Origin: an uncultured Pelagibacteraceae bacterium
GTDB taxonomy: Bacteria > Pseudomonadota > Alphaproteobacteria > Pelagibacterales > Pelagibacteraceae
DNA length: 64,000 nt
NCBI GenBank assembly: GCA_902576395.1
Contig: CACGVB010000002.1
Span: forward strand, 1-64,000
Direction of reading: 5' to 3'
Shown: positions 37,682 to 46,829 of the stretch, in pieces
How the letters are laid out: the number at the start of each line of letters is the position of its first letter
How positions within the stretch are numbered: position 1 is the stretch's first letter
Notes under the pieces: generated by a model
The model's input: the letters and a program-made list of their open reading frames with translations, nothing else
Databases searched by the model: none
Told to the model about the DNA's origin: nothing
Translations under genes and position numbers: made by a program

Positions 37682-37707
37682 TAAGCCCCTCAATAATGAG
37701 GGGCTTA
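37682..37707 (+). terminator. GC-rich 10-bp hairpin after the small secreted protein gene
   Basis: TAAGCCCCTC and GAGGGGCTTA form a perfect 10-bp stem with a six-base loop, nine bases after the stop codon. It is the most GC-rich stem seen in this region. It lacks a downstream T-run on either strand, so it may be a weak terminator, an mRNA 3'-end stabiliser, or both. Confidence 0.55.
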
Positions 37708-37787
37708 CAACAAAATAGAAAGGTTAGAAGAATTAATTATAAATAAGATTATTTTTGAGATAAAATTATAATTCTTTAAATACAATT

Positions 37788-39317
37788 ATGGAAAATGAAA
37801 AACTAGACATAACACCAACAGTTGGGCTCTTAGCTCTGTTAAAAAATATGCGTTATACAGAGTGGTACGCTCTTGGTGAATTTGTAGATAATTCAATACA
37901 AAGTTATCGGTTAAATAAAAAAGTTTTAAAAAAACTAGATCCTCGTTTTAAACTTAAAATTAAGATAGATATTTTTAGTAATGAAATCACAATAAGAGAT
38001 AATGCAGCTGGTATTGGACATGAGAGATATGCTGCAGCTTTTGAAACTGGAAAACCACCGCCTGATAGTTCAGGGCTTTCAGAGTTTGGTGTAGGTATGA
38101 AGATTGCAGCTTGTTGGTTTGCAGATAGATGGAGAGTACATACTAAGGCAATTGGAGAAACCGTTTATAGATTAGTAGAATTTGATATAAATAAAATAAG
38201 AGAAAAAAATACTACTACTCTTGACGTAATTAGATCTCCAGCTAAACAAAATGCGCATTATACGATTGTTACATTAAGTAAATTAAACCATAGACCTAAA
38301 ACTACCACTGTAACAAAAATAAAAGAACATTTGGCTTCAATGTACAGGCATCTTATTAATAAAGCAGAAATTGATATTATTGTAGATAATAAAAGTCTTC
38401 GTTACGAAAAACCTAAAATTCGTACATCAGGTTATTATAAAGAGTGGGAGGATGGAATAATTAAAAAACCTAAACCTATTAAATGGTACAAAGAATTTGA
38501 TTTTGATTTTGATAATATACCAATCAATGGATTTGTTGGTATTAGAGAAAAGGGTAGAGTCAAACAACCAGGTTTTTCATTGTTTAGAAGAGGAAGATTA
38601 ATCACTGGCACAGAAGAAAACCCCTTCAAGCCTGAAAAAATTTTTGGTCAAAGTAATGATAGACGACAGCAAGTTATATTCGGCGAGATTAATATGGATG
38701 ATATGCCTGTAGCTTTTTCAAAAAATGATTTTGTGTGGGATGAAGTTAAAAAAAATAAATTTATTACAAAATTACATGAAGCTATACAATTTATAGATAA
38801 AAAGAAATCGATAGATTTAATTAAACAATCAAAACATTGGTCAGAAGATCTTGAAAGAGATGATATAAGAGAAGAGTCAAAAAAAGGGTTAGAGCAAGTA
38901 GAAAAATTTACTGCAAGAGGACTTGAAGAAGCCAAAAATGAAAATAACAAAGTTTCGTCTCTAACAAAAATACATGAAGTGGCTAAAGAAAAACAAAAAG
39001 GCCGTCCTTTTTCGGTAAATTACTTAGGAAAGGAATATCAAGTACAGTTTACTTATGAGTATGATCCAAATGCAACTGAGCTTTATGACATTCAAGTCTC
39101 AAGTGATAAAAAAAAAATAGATATTTTTCTAAATTTAAAACATACATTTGCAAGTAGATTTTTTACCACTCAAAATGAAAGAAATGGTTTCACTATTTTT
39201 ATTGCATACCTTGCTGTATGTGAGGTTCATTTAGTTAGCAAAGAAGGAGTCAGGGATGTTTCTATGATTAGAAATAGATTAAATCAAATTTGTCAAAACA
39301 TCCCTCCTAGAACATGA
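37788..39317 (+). CDS. GHKL (MutL/MORC-like) ATPase of a defence system
   Basis: This 509-residue protein has an N-terminal GHKL ATPase: N-box WYALGEFVDNSIQSY (residues 26-40), DNAAGIG (71-77) and GLSEFGVGMKIA (96-107). An S5-like transducer domain follows to about residue 330, with a charged helical C-terminal part. Prokaryotic MORC/paraMORC ATPases are known to cluster with superfamily II helicases, nucleases and DNA methylases in restriction-modification loci (Iyer, Abhiman and Aravind). Its stop overlaps the Z1 helicase start by four bases. I infer an ATP-gated DNA clamp role in the same system. Confidence 0.83.
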   Translation: MENEKLDITPTVGLLALLKNMRYTEWYALGEFVDNSIQSYRLNKKVLKKLDPRFKLKIKIDIFSNEITIRDNAAGIGHERYAAAFETGKPPPDSSGLSEFGVGMKIAACWFADRWRVHTKAIGETVYRLVEFDINKIREKNTTTLDVIRSPAKQNAHYTIVTLSKLNHRPKTTTVTKIKEHLASMYRHLINKAEIDIIVDNKSLRYEKPKIRTSGYYKEWEDGIIKKPKPIKWYKEFDFDFDNIPINGFVGIREKGRVKQPGFSLFRRGRLITGTEENPFKPEKIFGQSNDRRQQVIFGEINMDDMPVAFSKNDFVWDEVKKNKFITKLHEAIQFIDKKKSIDLIKQSKHWSEDLERDDIREESKKGLEQVEKFTARGLEEAKNENNKVSSLTKIHEVAKEKQKGRPFSVNYLGKEYQVQFTYEYDPNATELYDIQVSSDKKKIDIFLNLKHTFASRFFTTQNERNGFTIFIAYLAVCEVHLVSKEGVRDVSMIRNRLNQICQNIPPRT

Positions 39318-41878
39318 TTGAATGGAGCCCAAAAGAGAATGGTCATTTTGCAAATCTCTATAAGGAAAAATTATCTGAAAAAAATTTTATAGATGCAGAT
39401 GTAAAAAAAATATTCGAAAATTCAAAAGATGTCTTGTCAAAAACAATTAACCCAAACACAAGAAAAAATCATGGAAGGTTATCTTCAAAAAATATAGTGT
39501 TAGGCTACATACAAAGTGGAAAAACTACTTCTATGGAAGCAGTCTCATGTATGGCAAGAGACAATGGGTTTAAATTAATTATTATTCTTTCAGGCCATGT
39601 ATCGAACTTAGCAGATCAGACAAAAGGCAGAACTTATAAGTCATTTGATAATATGTATGGCTGGAAAAAGATCGAAATATTGAGGGGAACCAAAATTGAT
39701 TATACAAATACAGATAATCAATTAAAAAACATTATATCTTCTACTCAGGATGAATTTTTAGATGAAGATGAGAAACCATGTTTATTGATGGTTGTTATGA
39801 AACAATGGCAAAGACTTGATAAAATAATTTCAATTTTTAATCATGCTAATGAAAGTGGTATAGATTTATCTAAAGTTCCAACTTTGATTATAGATGATGA
39901 GGCAGATCACTATTCTTTAGATACAAAAAGTAACTCTAAATCAAATTCAAAAGATAGAAATGCTTCAGAATATTATATCATAGAACAAGGCGATACTCTT
40001 GAAAGTATTTCAGAAAAAAAATTCATTCCAGAAGAAATGTTAAGAAATTTAAATGGATACAATGAGGAAGATGAAGTTATTTTACTTCCTGGTAAAGAAC
40101 TTTTGCTAGAAAAAAACGAAAGTACTACACATAGAAGAATAAAAAGATTAAGACAACTACTACCTAAACATACTTTCCTAGGATATACAGCAACACCAAT
40201 GGCAAATTTTCTTATCTCTACAGTTAATAATTTATCACCAAAGAGTGGTACTGTGCTAGCTCCAGGTTCCATGTATACAGGTGCAAAGTATTTTTTTGGA
40301 ATCGAAGAAAATAAAAAAAAACATGTTAAATTAGTAAGTGAAAAATACGAAAAGGGCGTAAGACCTAATAGTCTTTTAGAAGCTGTCAGAATATTTATCT
40401 TGGGTGTGGCATGTGGGATGATGAATGGAGACCATAAAAAAAAACAAAAAAAAAGATCAATGTTAATTCATCCATCTACAAGTAGAATTGTTCATCAAGA
40501 ATATAAAGATTGGATTGAGGGAATTATTAGAGATTATTCAAAAGCTTATGAAAGTAAAGCTAGAAATACTAGAGATAATTCAAAAAGAATTGATTTTTCT
40601 TTTACTGAAATTGAAAAAGATTTTATAAATTCCTATGAGGAATTGAAAAAAACTCAAAAGAACCTTCCTAAATATGATGATAAATTTATAATTAACATTC
40701 ATAAAGCATTAAAAGAAATTAGTAATAATATTGAATTATTTAATGCAGAGCAGGGCTCTATTCCATTTATAGATTGGGAGAGTGGTGATTTTTATTCAAA
40801 AATTCTGATTGGTGGCATAGGTCTTGAAAGAGGTTATACAATACAAGGCCTAACAATATCATATGTAGTTAGAGAAAGTGGAAGTGATGATACTGTTTAT
40901 CAAAGAGCTAGATTTTTTGGTTATCACAAATCATATATAGGTTTTGTTAGGATGTACTTACCTGATTATTTAATTTCAAATTTTGAGGATCAATATGGAC
41001 AAGAAATAGTTGTTAGAGAAAAAATGCAAGAAGTAATAAACAGAGGTGGTGACCTAAGAAAAGAATTAAAAAGAAGCTTTCCTTTTATATCTAGCAAATA
41101 TGGACCTGTTAGAAAAAATATACTAGGACATAATTTAAAAAAATTCCCTAATCATGGAATTATAATGGATAACAGGGCACATCATCTAGAAATCAATAAC
41201 ATAGAGGAAAATAAAAAAATCTATAATGAACTTAATAATATTAATGGAAAAAAGGATATTTCAGAAATATCAAATCATGCTTATGTAAAAAATATTAAAG
41301 GTATTGAAATTAAAGATAATTTAGATCTGACAGATTTTACTGAAAAATATATAAGTAAAATAAATAGTTATGAGGATACGGCAGACCAGTATGATATTTT
41401 ATCAGAACTCGTAGCCTGGAGAAAAATGAAAAAAGAAGAGGCTATTAAAAATAAAGAAGATCCATCTAAATATAAAAATTTAGAACTTGCAATAATGTTT
41501 ATGAATGACGATGAAAACTTTAACAGAAGAGTTCCAGAAAGAGATTTCAATGATTTATCAAGCAGAATACCAGTAGAACAGGGAGCTAATATGAATAGAC
41601 CAGGTCATGCATATCTCCATTGTGAATTTCTTAGAAACGATGAACCTAAATGGCAACCGACACCAAAAAAAAATTCTCCATATGGAACACCTATCCAAGG
41701 AAAAACACTTAAGACAGCGAATAAGATAGCAACATTGCAAGTTTATAAATTCAACATTTTATCAAAAGAAACTGATCAGATATTAAAAGTTGGAGATTTT
41801 GAAATGATAAATATTCCATATTTTAGATTATATATCCCAAAAATTTTAGGCACAGGTTTCACAGCAGTTAAATTTTAA
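39314..41878 (+). CDS. Z1-domain superfamily II helicase/translocase
   Basis: This 854-residue protein has Walker A GYIQSGKTTS (64-73), Walker B LIIDDEADHYS (about 191-201), motif III LGYTATPMANF (about 289-299), and a C-terminal helicase half with GGIGLERGYTIQGLT and the arginine-finger motif YQRARFFGYH. These are features of the Z1 family found in restriction-type loci. Between Walker B and motif III (about 219-264) sits a LysM-like insert, YIIEQGDTLESIS ... LLPGKELLLEK, unusual in a cytosolic helicase. It is coupled to the GHKL gene by a four-base overlap and meets the convergent methyltransferase gene without a gap. Confidence 0.87.
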   Translation: MIEWSPKENGHFANLYKEKLSEKNFIDADVKKIFENSKDVLSKTINPNTRKNHGRLSSKNIVLGYIQSGKTTSMEAVSCMARDNGFKLIIILSGHVSNLADQTKGRTYKSFDNMYGWKKIEILRGTKIDYTNTDNQLKNIISSTQDEFLDEDEKPCLLMVVMKQWQRLDKIISIFNHANESGIDLSKVPTLIIDDEADHYSLDTKSNSKSNSKDRNASEYYIIEQGDTLESISEKKFIPEEMLRNLNGYNEEDEVILLPGKELLLEKNESTTHRRIKRLRQLLPKHTFLGYTATPMANFLISTVNNLSPKSGTVLAPGSMYTGAKYFFGIEENKKKHVKLVSEKYEKGVRPNSLLEAVRIFILGVACGMMNGDHKKKQKKRSMLIHPSTSRIVHQEYKDWIEGIIRDYSKAYESKARNTRDNSKRIDFSFTEIEKDFINSYEELKKTQKNLPKYDDKFIINIHKALKEISNNIELFNAEQGSIPFIDWESGDFYSKILIGGIGLERGYTIQGLTISYVVRESGSDDTVYQRARFFGYHKSYIGFVRMYLPDYLISNFEDQYGQEIVVREKMQEVINRGGDLRKELKRSFPFISSKYGPVRKNILGHNLKKFPNHGIIMDNRAHHLEINNIEENKKIYNELNNINGKKDISEISNHAYVKNIKGIEIKDNLDLTDFTEKYISKINSYEDTADQYDILSELVAWRKMKKEEAIKNKEDPSKYKNLELAIMFMNDDENFNRRVPERDFNDLSSRIPVEQGANMNRPGHAYLHCEFLRNDEPKWQPTPKKNSPYGTPIQGKTLKTANKIATLQVYKFNILSKETDQILKVGDFEMINIPYFRLYIPKILGTGFTAVKF

Positions 41879-42907
41879 TTATTTTAATTTTAATTGCTTC
41901 TTAATTTCGTAAGAAATCTTTTCAGAAAGCAATGGAGGTACAGCATTACCAATCTGTCTCCATTGATCATTAAAATTACCACAAAGTTTATATTGATCAG
42001 GAAAGGTTTGTAATCGTTTTATTTCTGAAATTCTTAAAAAACGGTTTTTCCAATGAAATGGTCCCATATTATTTGAAAAACTTGCTTGAATTGTCCAAGA
42101 TGGTTTATTAGGTGAAAGTTTCAATAAAAAGGACCAATATCTGGATCTCCATTTAAATTTTGGCTTAGGGTGATTTCTTTCCTTTGTAAAAAATAAATAA
42201 TTTTCACCTGGAGGAATTAATTTTAATAGATCCTTATCCTTAGAACCTGGTATTTTTTCTTTATCTTCTTTAAGCGGGTAATCTAAATCACCAATCGCAT
42301 CCTTACAAGTTACCCATGGTTTGTATAAGAGATTGTCGTCTTGAATTTGATTGAAATGTGTTGGGATGGGAAAGACAAATTTGCCTAAGTCTTTTCTAAA
42401 TCCTACACATATAAACCTTTGTCGAATTTGAGGAACACCATAATCAGCACAATTAATAATTTGATAAGAAATATTATATCCTAGTTTTTCCGACTCTTTT
42501 TCAATGTATTCTAAAGCTGCTCGATGAGGCTTGTAAACAAAACCATGAACATTTTCAAAAAAAAAAGCTTTAGGTTTAAATGTTTTTATGGCTAAAAAAT
42601 AATTTATTAAAGTGTGTGTATCTTCATCATCCATGGCTCTTTTTTTATTTTTTAAATAAAATCTAGATTTAGAAAATGGTGGACAAGGAGGTCCACCAAC
42701 TACAATATCAAATTTATATTCTTTCTTTAAATTTCCGAAATTAATATTTCTTATATCATCACAAATAATTTTAGAGCAAATTTTGTTATTTTTTAGCGTT
42801 TCACAAGCTTTATCCCAATTTTCTATGGCTAAAGTTGTTTGAAATTTGTTTTTTTTAAAACCTAAATCAATACCACCAGCACCTGAGTATAAACTTAAAG
42901 TTTTCAT
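41879..42907 (-). CDS. C5-cytosine DNA methyltransferase 1
   Basis: This 342-residue m5C methyltransferase has motif I SLYSGAGGIDLGF, the catalytic Cys motif IV GGPPCPPFSKSRF, motif VI FFENVHGF, motif VIII QIRQRFICVGF, and the C-terminal EIKRLQTFPDQY and QIGNAVPPLL (motif X). The target-recognition region lies between about residues 190 and 275. It is divergent from the putative nuclease gene with a 36-base gap. It is similar in layout to the second methyltransferase but differs in its recognition region, so the pair may modify the two strands of one asymmetric site. Confidence 0.93.
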   Translation of the reverse strand: MKTLSLYSGAGGIDLGFKKNKFQTTLAIENWDKACETLKNNKICSKIICDDIRNINFGNLKKEYKFDIVVGGPPCPPFSKSRFYLKNKKRAMDDEDTHTLINYFLAIKTFKPKAFFFENVHGFVYKPHRAALEYIEKESEKLGYNISYQIINCADYGVPQIRQRFICVGFRKDLGKFVFPIPTHFNQIQDDNLLYKPWVTCKDAIGDLDYPLKEDKEKIPGSKDKDLLKLIPPGENYLFFTKERNHPKPKFKWRSRYWSFLLKLSPNKPSWTIQASFSNNMGPFHWKNRFLRISEIKRLQTFPDQYKLCGNFNDQWRQIGNAVPPLLSEKISYEIKKQLKLK

Positions 42908-42943
42908 TACTTTTTAAATTAATTTTGCTAATTTATCTGTAGT

Positions 42944-44428
42944 ATGATTTATAATCTAATTAATTATTCTTTAGAACAAAAATTATATAATTATACACTT
43001 AAGCAAATTGATGGGAATCTTTTAGAAATTATTTTTAATGATAATAAATTTCTTATATATCATTCGAATATACAAGGACCAGTAAATAAAAGACCTCCTG
43101 CAGAAAGAAGGATACAACTAAATCCAAAACTTAAAGAAACACTCCATTCATATATGGGAGAGGATTATAGAATAATACTATTAGGATTTGATAAAACAAC
43201 TAATACATTTTCATTTTGGAATTATGGATATGATATAAATATAAGATCTACTCAATCATTACCGACAAGAATTCAAACACTTAACAAAGCCAAAGCAGTA
43301 GGTTTTGATTTTCATTATTACAAAAATAAAAACTTAGCTGATCGAGCGACCACAGAACACTCTTTTGCAATTAATGCTTTCTTATTTCCCCTAATTTTGG
43401 AAAACTATCAATTAATTTTTAATAAAGATTTCCCAGAAATATTTAGAAAAAAAATCCAGAGTTGGAATAATAGATTTCGAAAAGATGAATTAGTTCTATG
43501 TTTGGATTTATATAACAGAAAATATCCTATTAATAAGAACGCATTAGAAGTTGAGGAAATATCGAATTATTGTAAAAAAAGATCTGATTTGATGGGATTT
43601 GTACCTCGAGAATTCTATTACCAAGAATTATCTGCTAAAAACTTTAGAAATATAAATGGAATAAGTAAAAAAATTGAAAATATTGCTACGGCCGATCCTA
43701 CAAAAAAATTATCAAGAAAAGGCTTAATTCCAGATCCACATGCAAAGAAAATTTTGATAGAAGAATATATTACAAAATCAAATGTAATAGATCATAAAAA
43801 ATTATATGAAAATGCTAAACAAATAAAAAATAGAATTATTTCAGATAAAATTGATGTTTTAATTGGAGCAACACCAATCGAGCAATTTGAAAATAATGTA
43901 CAAAATATATTTAATGAAGAACATCCTAATGTACTTTTAAATTTTGATATAAACCGTTCATATAAAGATCCAAATTTTGATGAAAAAAATTATTCTGATC
44001 CAATTGATGCATTTAATGCAAGAGATAGAGCTACTAAACTTCATGAGTTTGTGGTCAAAAGTTTAGCAGAAATTTGTATTGAGAAAGGTCTTAAAGTTTT
44101 AGATTCTGTTCATATCGATTTCTATACAGAATATAAAAATAGAGGTAAGTTATTTGAAATAAAAACCTTTAATAAAACTAATTTAAAAAAACAAATTAGA
44201 TATGCAATTATTCAATTAAAAGAATATTATTTTAAATATGCTAAATTTAATAAACAAATACTCAAGGATACTGATTTATTCATTTTGTTAAACGATAGCC
44301 CTCAAGAATTTATTAAAATAGAAGAAATTGAATTTTTAAAGGATCAAAATATCAATATATGTTGGTTTAAAAATAATAAAATTCAAACATTCAAAGATAA
44401 TCAATCAAAAATTAATTGGCTATTATAA
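42944..44428 (+). CDS. putative restriction endonuclease, PD-(D/E)XK type
   Basis: This 494-residue protein has no recognised family name. A C-terminal segment fits a PD-(D/E)XK nuclease core: Asp392 in VHIDFYTEY, then Glu405-Ile-Lys407 in KLFEIKTF, followed by a helix with RYAIIQLKEYYF. The N-terminal two thirds (SYMGEDYRIILLGFD, DRATTEHSFAINAFL) may read DNA or bind partners. It lies between two C5 methyltransferase genes, divergent from the first and overlapping the end of the second by 6 bases. That arrangement is typical for the nuclease of a restriction-modification locus. The nuclease call is inference from motif plus position. Confidence 0.65.
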   Translation: MIYNLINYSLEQKLYNYTLKQIDGNLLEIIFNDNKFLIYHSNIQGPVNKRPPAERRIQLNPKLKETLHSYMGEDYRIILLGFDKTTNTFSFWNYGYDINIRSTQSLPTRIQTLNKAKAVGFDFHYYKNKNLADRATTEHSFAINAFLFPLILENYQLIFNKDFPEIFRKKIQSWNNRFRKDELVLCLDLYNRKYPINKNALEVEEISNYCKKRSDLMGFVPREFYYQELSAKNFRNINGISKKIENIATADPTKKLSRKGLIPDPHAKKILIEEYITKSNVIDHKKLYENAKQIKNRIISDKIDVLIGATPIEQFENNVQNIFNEEHPNVLLNFDINRSYKDPNFDEKNYSDPIDAFNARDRATKLHEFVVKSLAEICIEKGLKVLDSVHIDFYTEYKNRGKLFEIKTFNKTNLKKQIRYAIIQLKEYYFKYAKFNKQILKDTDLFILLNDSPQEFIKIEEIEFLKDQNINICWFKNNKIQTFKDNQSKINWLL

Positions 44429-45466
44429 ATTACGAATCAAGTATTTAACCATTGCTTTGCCAAGTAAAGGGGGCACCGCATTTCCGATTTGTTTTTGGAT
44501 GGATCTTCTATTTCCATGAAATTTATAGTTTTTTGGAAATGTTTGAATAGCAGCTATTTCAGGAACCCTGAGCCTTCTATTGTTCCAATGAAAAGGGCCA
44601 ACCCAGGGACCAGGCTGCGCAGCAATTGTCCATGAAGGTAAATCCTCTTTTAGTTTTAATAAAAAATTCCAAAATCTCGTATTTTTTATAAAACTTGATT
44701 TCTTCCCATCACATAATGCTAAATAATTCTCTCCAGGTTTCACTTTTTTTAATTCTTTATAATACGTACCTTTATTTGTTTTCTCATGCTCCTCTTCATA
44801 AATATCCGTATTAAATTCTTTAATGTGTTCACCAACTGTTTCATATGGTTTAAGATTTAGATTAAGTAAATCAGGTTTATTTGGATCATAATGTGTTTTT
44901 TCAGGCTCTTGATCGTCAAATTTATTTTTAGATCCCATAAAAAAAACCCTTTTTCTTTTTTGAGGCACTCCGTAGTCAAGAGCATTGGTTCTTATCATTT
45001 TAAAATTGTAATTAAATTTTTTTGTTTTTCGAACTATGGTATCAACTGCTTTCTTATTTGTCGGATGAAGAATACTTTCAACATTCTCAATTAAAAAACC
45101 ATCAGGGTTAATTTCATTTATAAAATTAAAAAAATCGTCAATACAATTTCTTGGATCTTTAGTTATTTTTCTATTTTCGTTTGTAATCCAATAGCCATTT
45201 TTAGAAAAAGGTTGGCATGGAGGCCCCCCTATAATTATTGTCTTTCCTGTTCCCAAATGTTTTTCAACATTTTTTATTTTTATTTTTTTTACATCTTCAT
45301 GAATTACCTCAGTATTCTCAAATTCTGAATTCAGTTTTAAGGTTTTGATTGAGTCCTCATCATTATCAATTGATACTTTAATATCAACGTTGTTAAGTTT
45401 GCATCCCAAATCTAAACCACCAGCACCAGAAAAAAGACTTATTGCTTGAATTTTGTTATTTTTCAT
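44423..45466 (-). CDS. C5-cytosine DNA methyltransferase 2
   Basis: This 347-residue m5C methyltransferase has motif I SLFSGAGGLDLGCKLN, catalytic GGPPCQPFSKNGYW, motif VI LIENVESIL, QKRKRVFFMGS, a target-recognition region of about residues 190-280, then VPEIAAIQTFPKNY and QIGNAVPPLLG. The catalytic domain resembles methyltransferase 1, but the middle recognition part differs. It is convergent with the putative nuclease gene. Two m5C enzymes in one locus usually mean an asymmetric recognition site with a separate methylase for each strand. Confidence 0.93.
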   Translation of the reverse strand: MKNNKIQAISLFSGAGGLDLGCKLNNVDIKVSIDNDEDSIKTLKLNSEFENTEVIHEDVKKIKIKNVEKHLGTGKTIIIGGPPCQPFSKNGYWITNENRKITKDPRNCIDDFFNFINEINPDGFLIENVESILHPTNKKAVDTIVRKTKKFNYNFKMIRTNALDYGVPQKRKRVFFMGSKNKFDDQEPEKTHYDPNKPDLLNLNLKPYETVGEHIKEFNTDIYEEEHEKTNKGTYYKELKKVKPGENYLALCDGKKSSFIKNTRFWNFLLKLKEDLPSWTIAAQPGPWVGPFHWNNRRLRVPEIAAIQTFPKNYKFHGNRRSIQKQIGNAVPPLLGKAMVKYLIRNL

Positions 45467-45591
45467 AAAGAATCAAATATGATTATATTATCCTATTTTA
45501 AGATAAAATTATTTTAAAAATCAAATTTGTTAAATTTATTGTTACTAAAGTCTGTGTACTTTATTTTTGATTAGGGATAAAATTAGGACAT

Positions 45592-46191
45592 ATGAGCAAG
45601 TATTTTCAAAGCAAGACTGGTTTAATAGACTTTGTAGCCATTGAGGAAGAATTAGATCAACTTGAAGATTATTCAACTCAACTGCTTAACTTTTCAAAAC
45701 AGAGACTAAAGTTTTTAAATTTAAAATATAGTAAAAAAAACTACGATTATGCAGAAGAACAAGACATAGATACTGATGAAATATTAAAATGGACAGAGAG
45801 TACAAACTTCATAGGACCAAGTATATTTTTGTTATCACTTTATTTTTTCACGGAAAAAAGCTTAAAAAATCTCTGTTATTCATTTACTGAGGGTACAAAA
45901 CATTGGCAGGTACCTATGGGAGAAAGATTTAAAGTTTCTCAAAAAAAAAATGAAAGCATTGTAGAAGCGTCAATCCGATATTTGAAAGAAACAAGGAAAT
46001 TTAATTTTGATCTTAATCAAGAAACACTTTCTTTATTTGAAGAAATTAGAGTGTTGAGAAATAATTTCGCTCATGGAGATTGGGAAAATGTTCATAAAAA
46101 CTTGTCTCTGATTAAAATAGATGATGCTTTTAAAATTGTTGCAGAAATTTTTGTTCAAATAGAAGAAGGTATGTCTGAAAATACTCATTAA
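45592..46191 (+). CDS. HEPN-like protein of unknown function
   Basis: This 199-residue, mostly helical protein ends its core helix with EIRVLRNNFAHGDW. Arg156-x4-His161 matches the Rx4-6H signature of HEPN ribonucleases. The upstream helix (FIGPSIFLLSLYFFTEKSLKNL, 73-94) matches the first HEPN helix in character. Many HEPN proteins are RNases in toxin-antitoxin or anti-phage systems, while others (RiboL-PSP-type) are only structural. It lies just right of the restriction locus and overlaps the next convergent gene by four bases. Confidence 0.6.
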   Translation: MSKYFQSKTGLIDFVAIEEELDQLEDYSTQLLNFSKQRLKFLNLKYSKKNYDYAEEQDIDTDEILKWTESTNFIGPSIFLLSLYFFTEKSLKNLCYSFTEGTKHWQVPMGERFKVSQKKNESIVEASIRYLKETRKFNFDLNQETLSLFEEIRVLRNNFAHGDWENVHKNLSLIKIDDAFKIVAEIFVQIEEGMSENTH

Positions 46192-46523
46192 TTATCATTA
46201 CTCCATGTGAATGTGTCGTGTTCATATGGAATATTTCTGAACTTTAGAAGTTCTTTGTATTTTTGAATTCTTTGATCTTTCTCAGATTGTTTTAAATATA
46301 ATAATATTTGATCATATGTGAGATTTCCTAAATGTATTTTCTTAACATCAACATATTCCTCATAATCCATACCACATACAGAAAAACCTTTTTTTGGATC
46401 TATATGCTCTGAATAACTAATTGTGTCTCTTGTTTCGCTTAAAATATCATAATAATGTGCAATCTGATTTTCCCTATCAAAAATATAATCTTTTCTATAA
46501 TCAAATAGATCTAATTGCTGCAT
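46188..46523 (-). CDS. small protein with N-terminal sliding-clamp-binding motif
   Basis: This 111-residue soluble protein begins MQQLDLFDYRKDY. Residues 3-7, QLDLF, are an exact match to the consensus beta-clamp-binding pentapeptide QL[S/D]LF. The rest (HIDPKKGFSVCGMDYEEYVD and a helical C-terminus) matches nothing I recognise. It overlaps the HEPN-like gene's end by 4 bases, tail to tail. By motif it may dock on DnaN, which would suit a replication- or defence-related role. That is inference. Confidence 0.5.
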   Translation of the reverse strand: MQQLDLFDYRKDYIFDRENQIAHYYDILSETRDTISYSEHIDPKKGFSVCGMDYEEYVDVKKIHLGNLTYDQILLYLKQSEKDQRIQKYKELLKFRNIPYEHDTFTWSNDN

Positions 46524-46673
46524 ATATTGAGGTTTGTAAAGTTAGAAAAATAACTCTAACAATTAATAAAATAACTAAAAAATATGACTAAACTATGATA
46601 TAAAATTACTAGTCCTGATTTAGAACTTAACTCTACTTGCTGGGACTTTAAACACAACGCTAAAGGAGAAGAC

Positions 46674-46829
46674 ATGGCAAAAATAACAATTAAACCATTA
46701 AGTAAAAATGATCCAATTTTTACTAAAAGCTTCATGACTTTCTCTAAATTTAAAAACAAAAGGAGAAATAATGAAATTAATAATTCAAAAAATAAGAGAC
46801 TTTTTATTAAGAAAAAAAAGAAAAGGTAG
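46674..46829 (+). CDS. possible 51-residue basic protein
   Basis: This ORF starts ATGGCAAAAATAAC after the strong ribosome-binding site AAAGGAGAAGAC, and codes for a lysine-rich peptide ending in a run of basic residues. Its 3' part overlaps the next small ORF by 59 bases in another frame, which weakens the case. No family is recognised. The 446-base gap between the clamp-motif gene and the GxxExxY gene contains only this and the next small ORF. Confidence 0.4.
   Translation: MAKITIKPLSKNDPIFTKSFMTFSKFKNKRRNNEINNSKNKRLFIKKKKKR

Noticed and set aside
44891-45094. Plus-strand ORF inside methyltransferase 2
   Set aside because: It lies antisense to conserved methyltransferase motifs and has no start signal, so it is a shadow frame.
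46556-46759. Minus-strand ORF of 67 residues
   Set aside because: It has no ribosome-binding site and is antisense to the two small plus-strand ORFs, which have strong ones.
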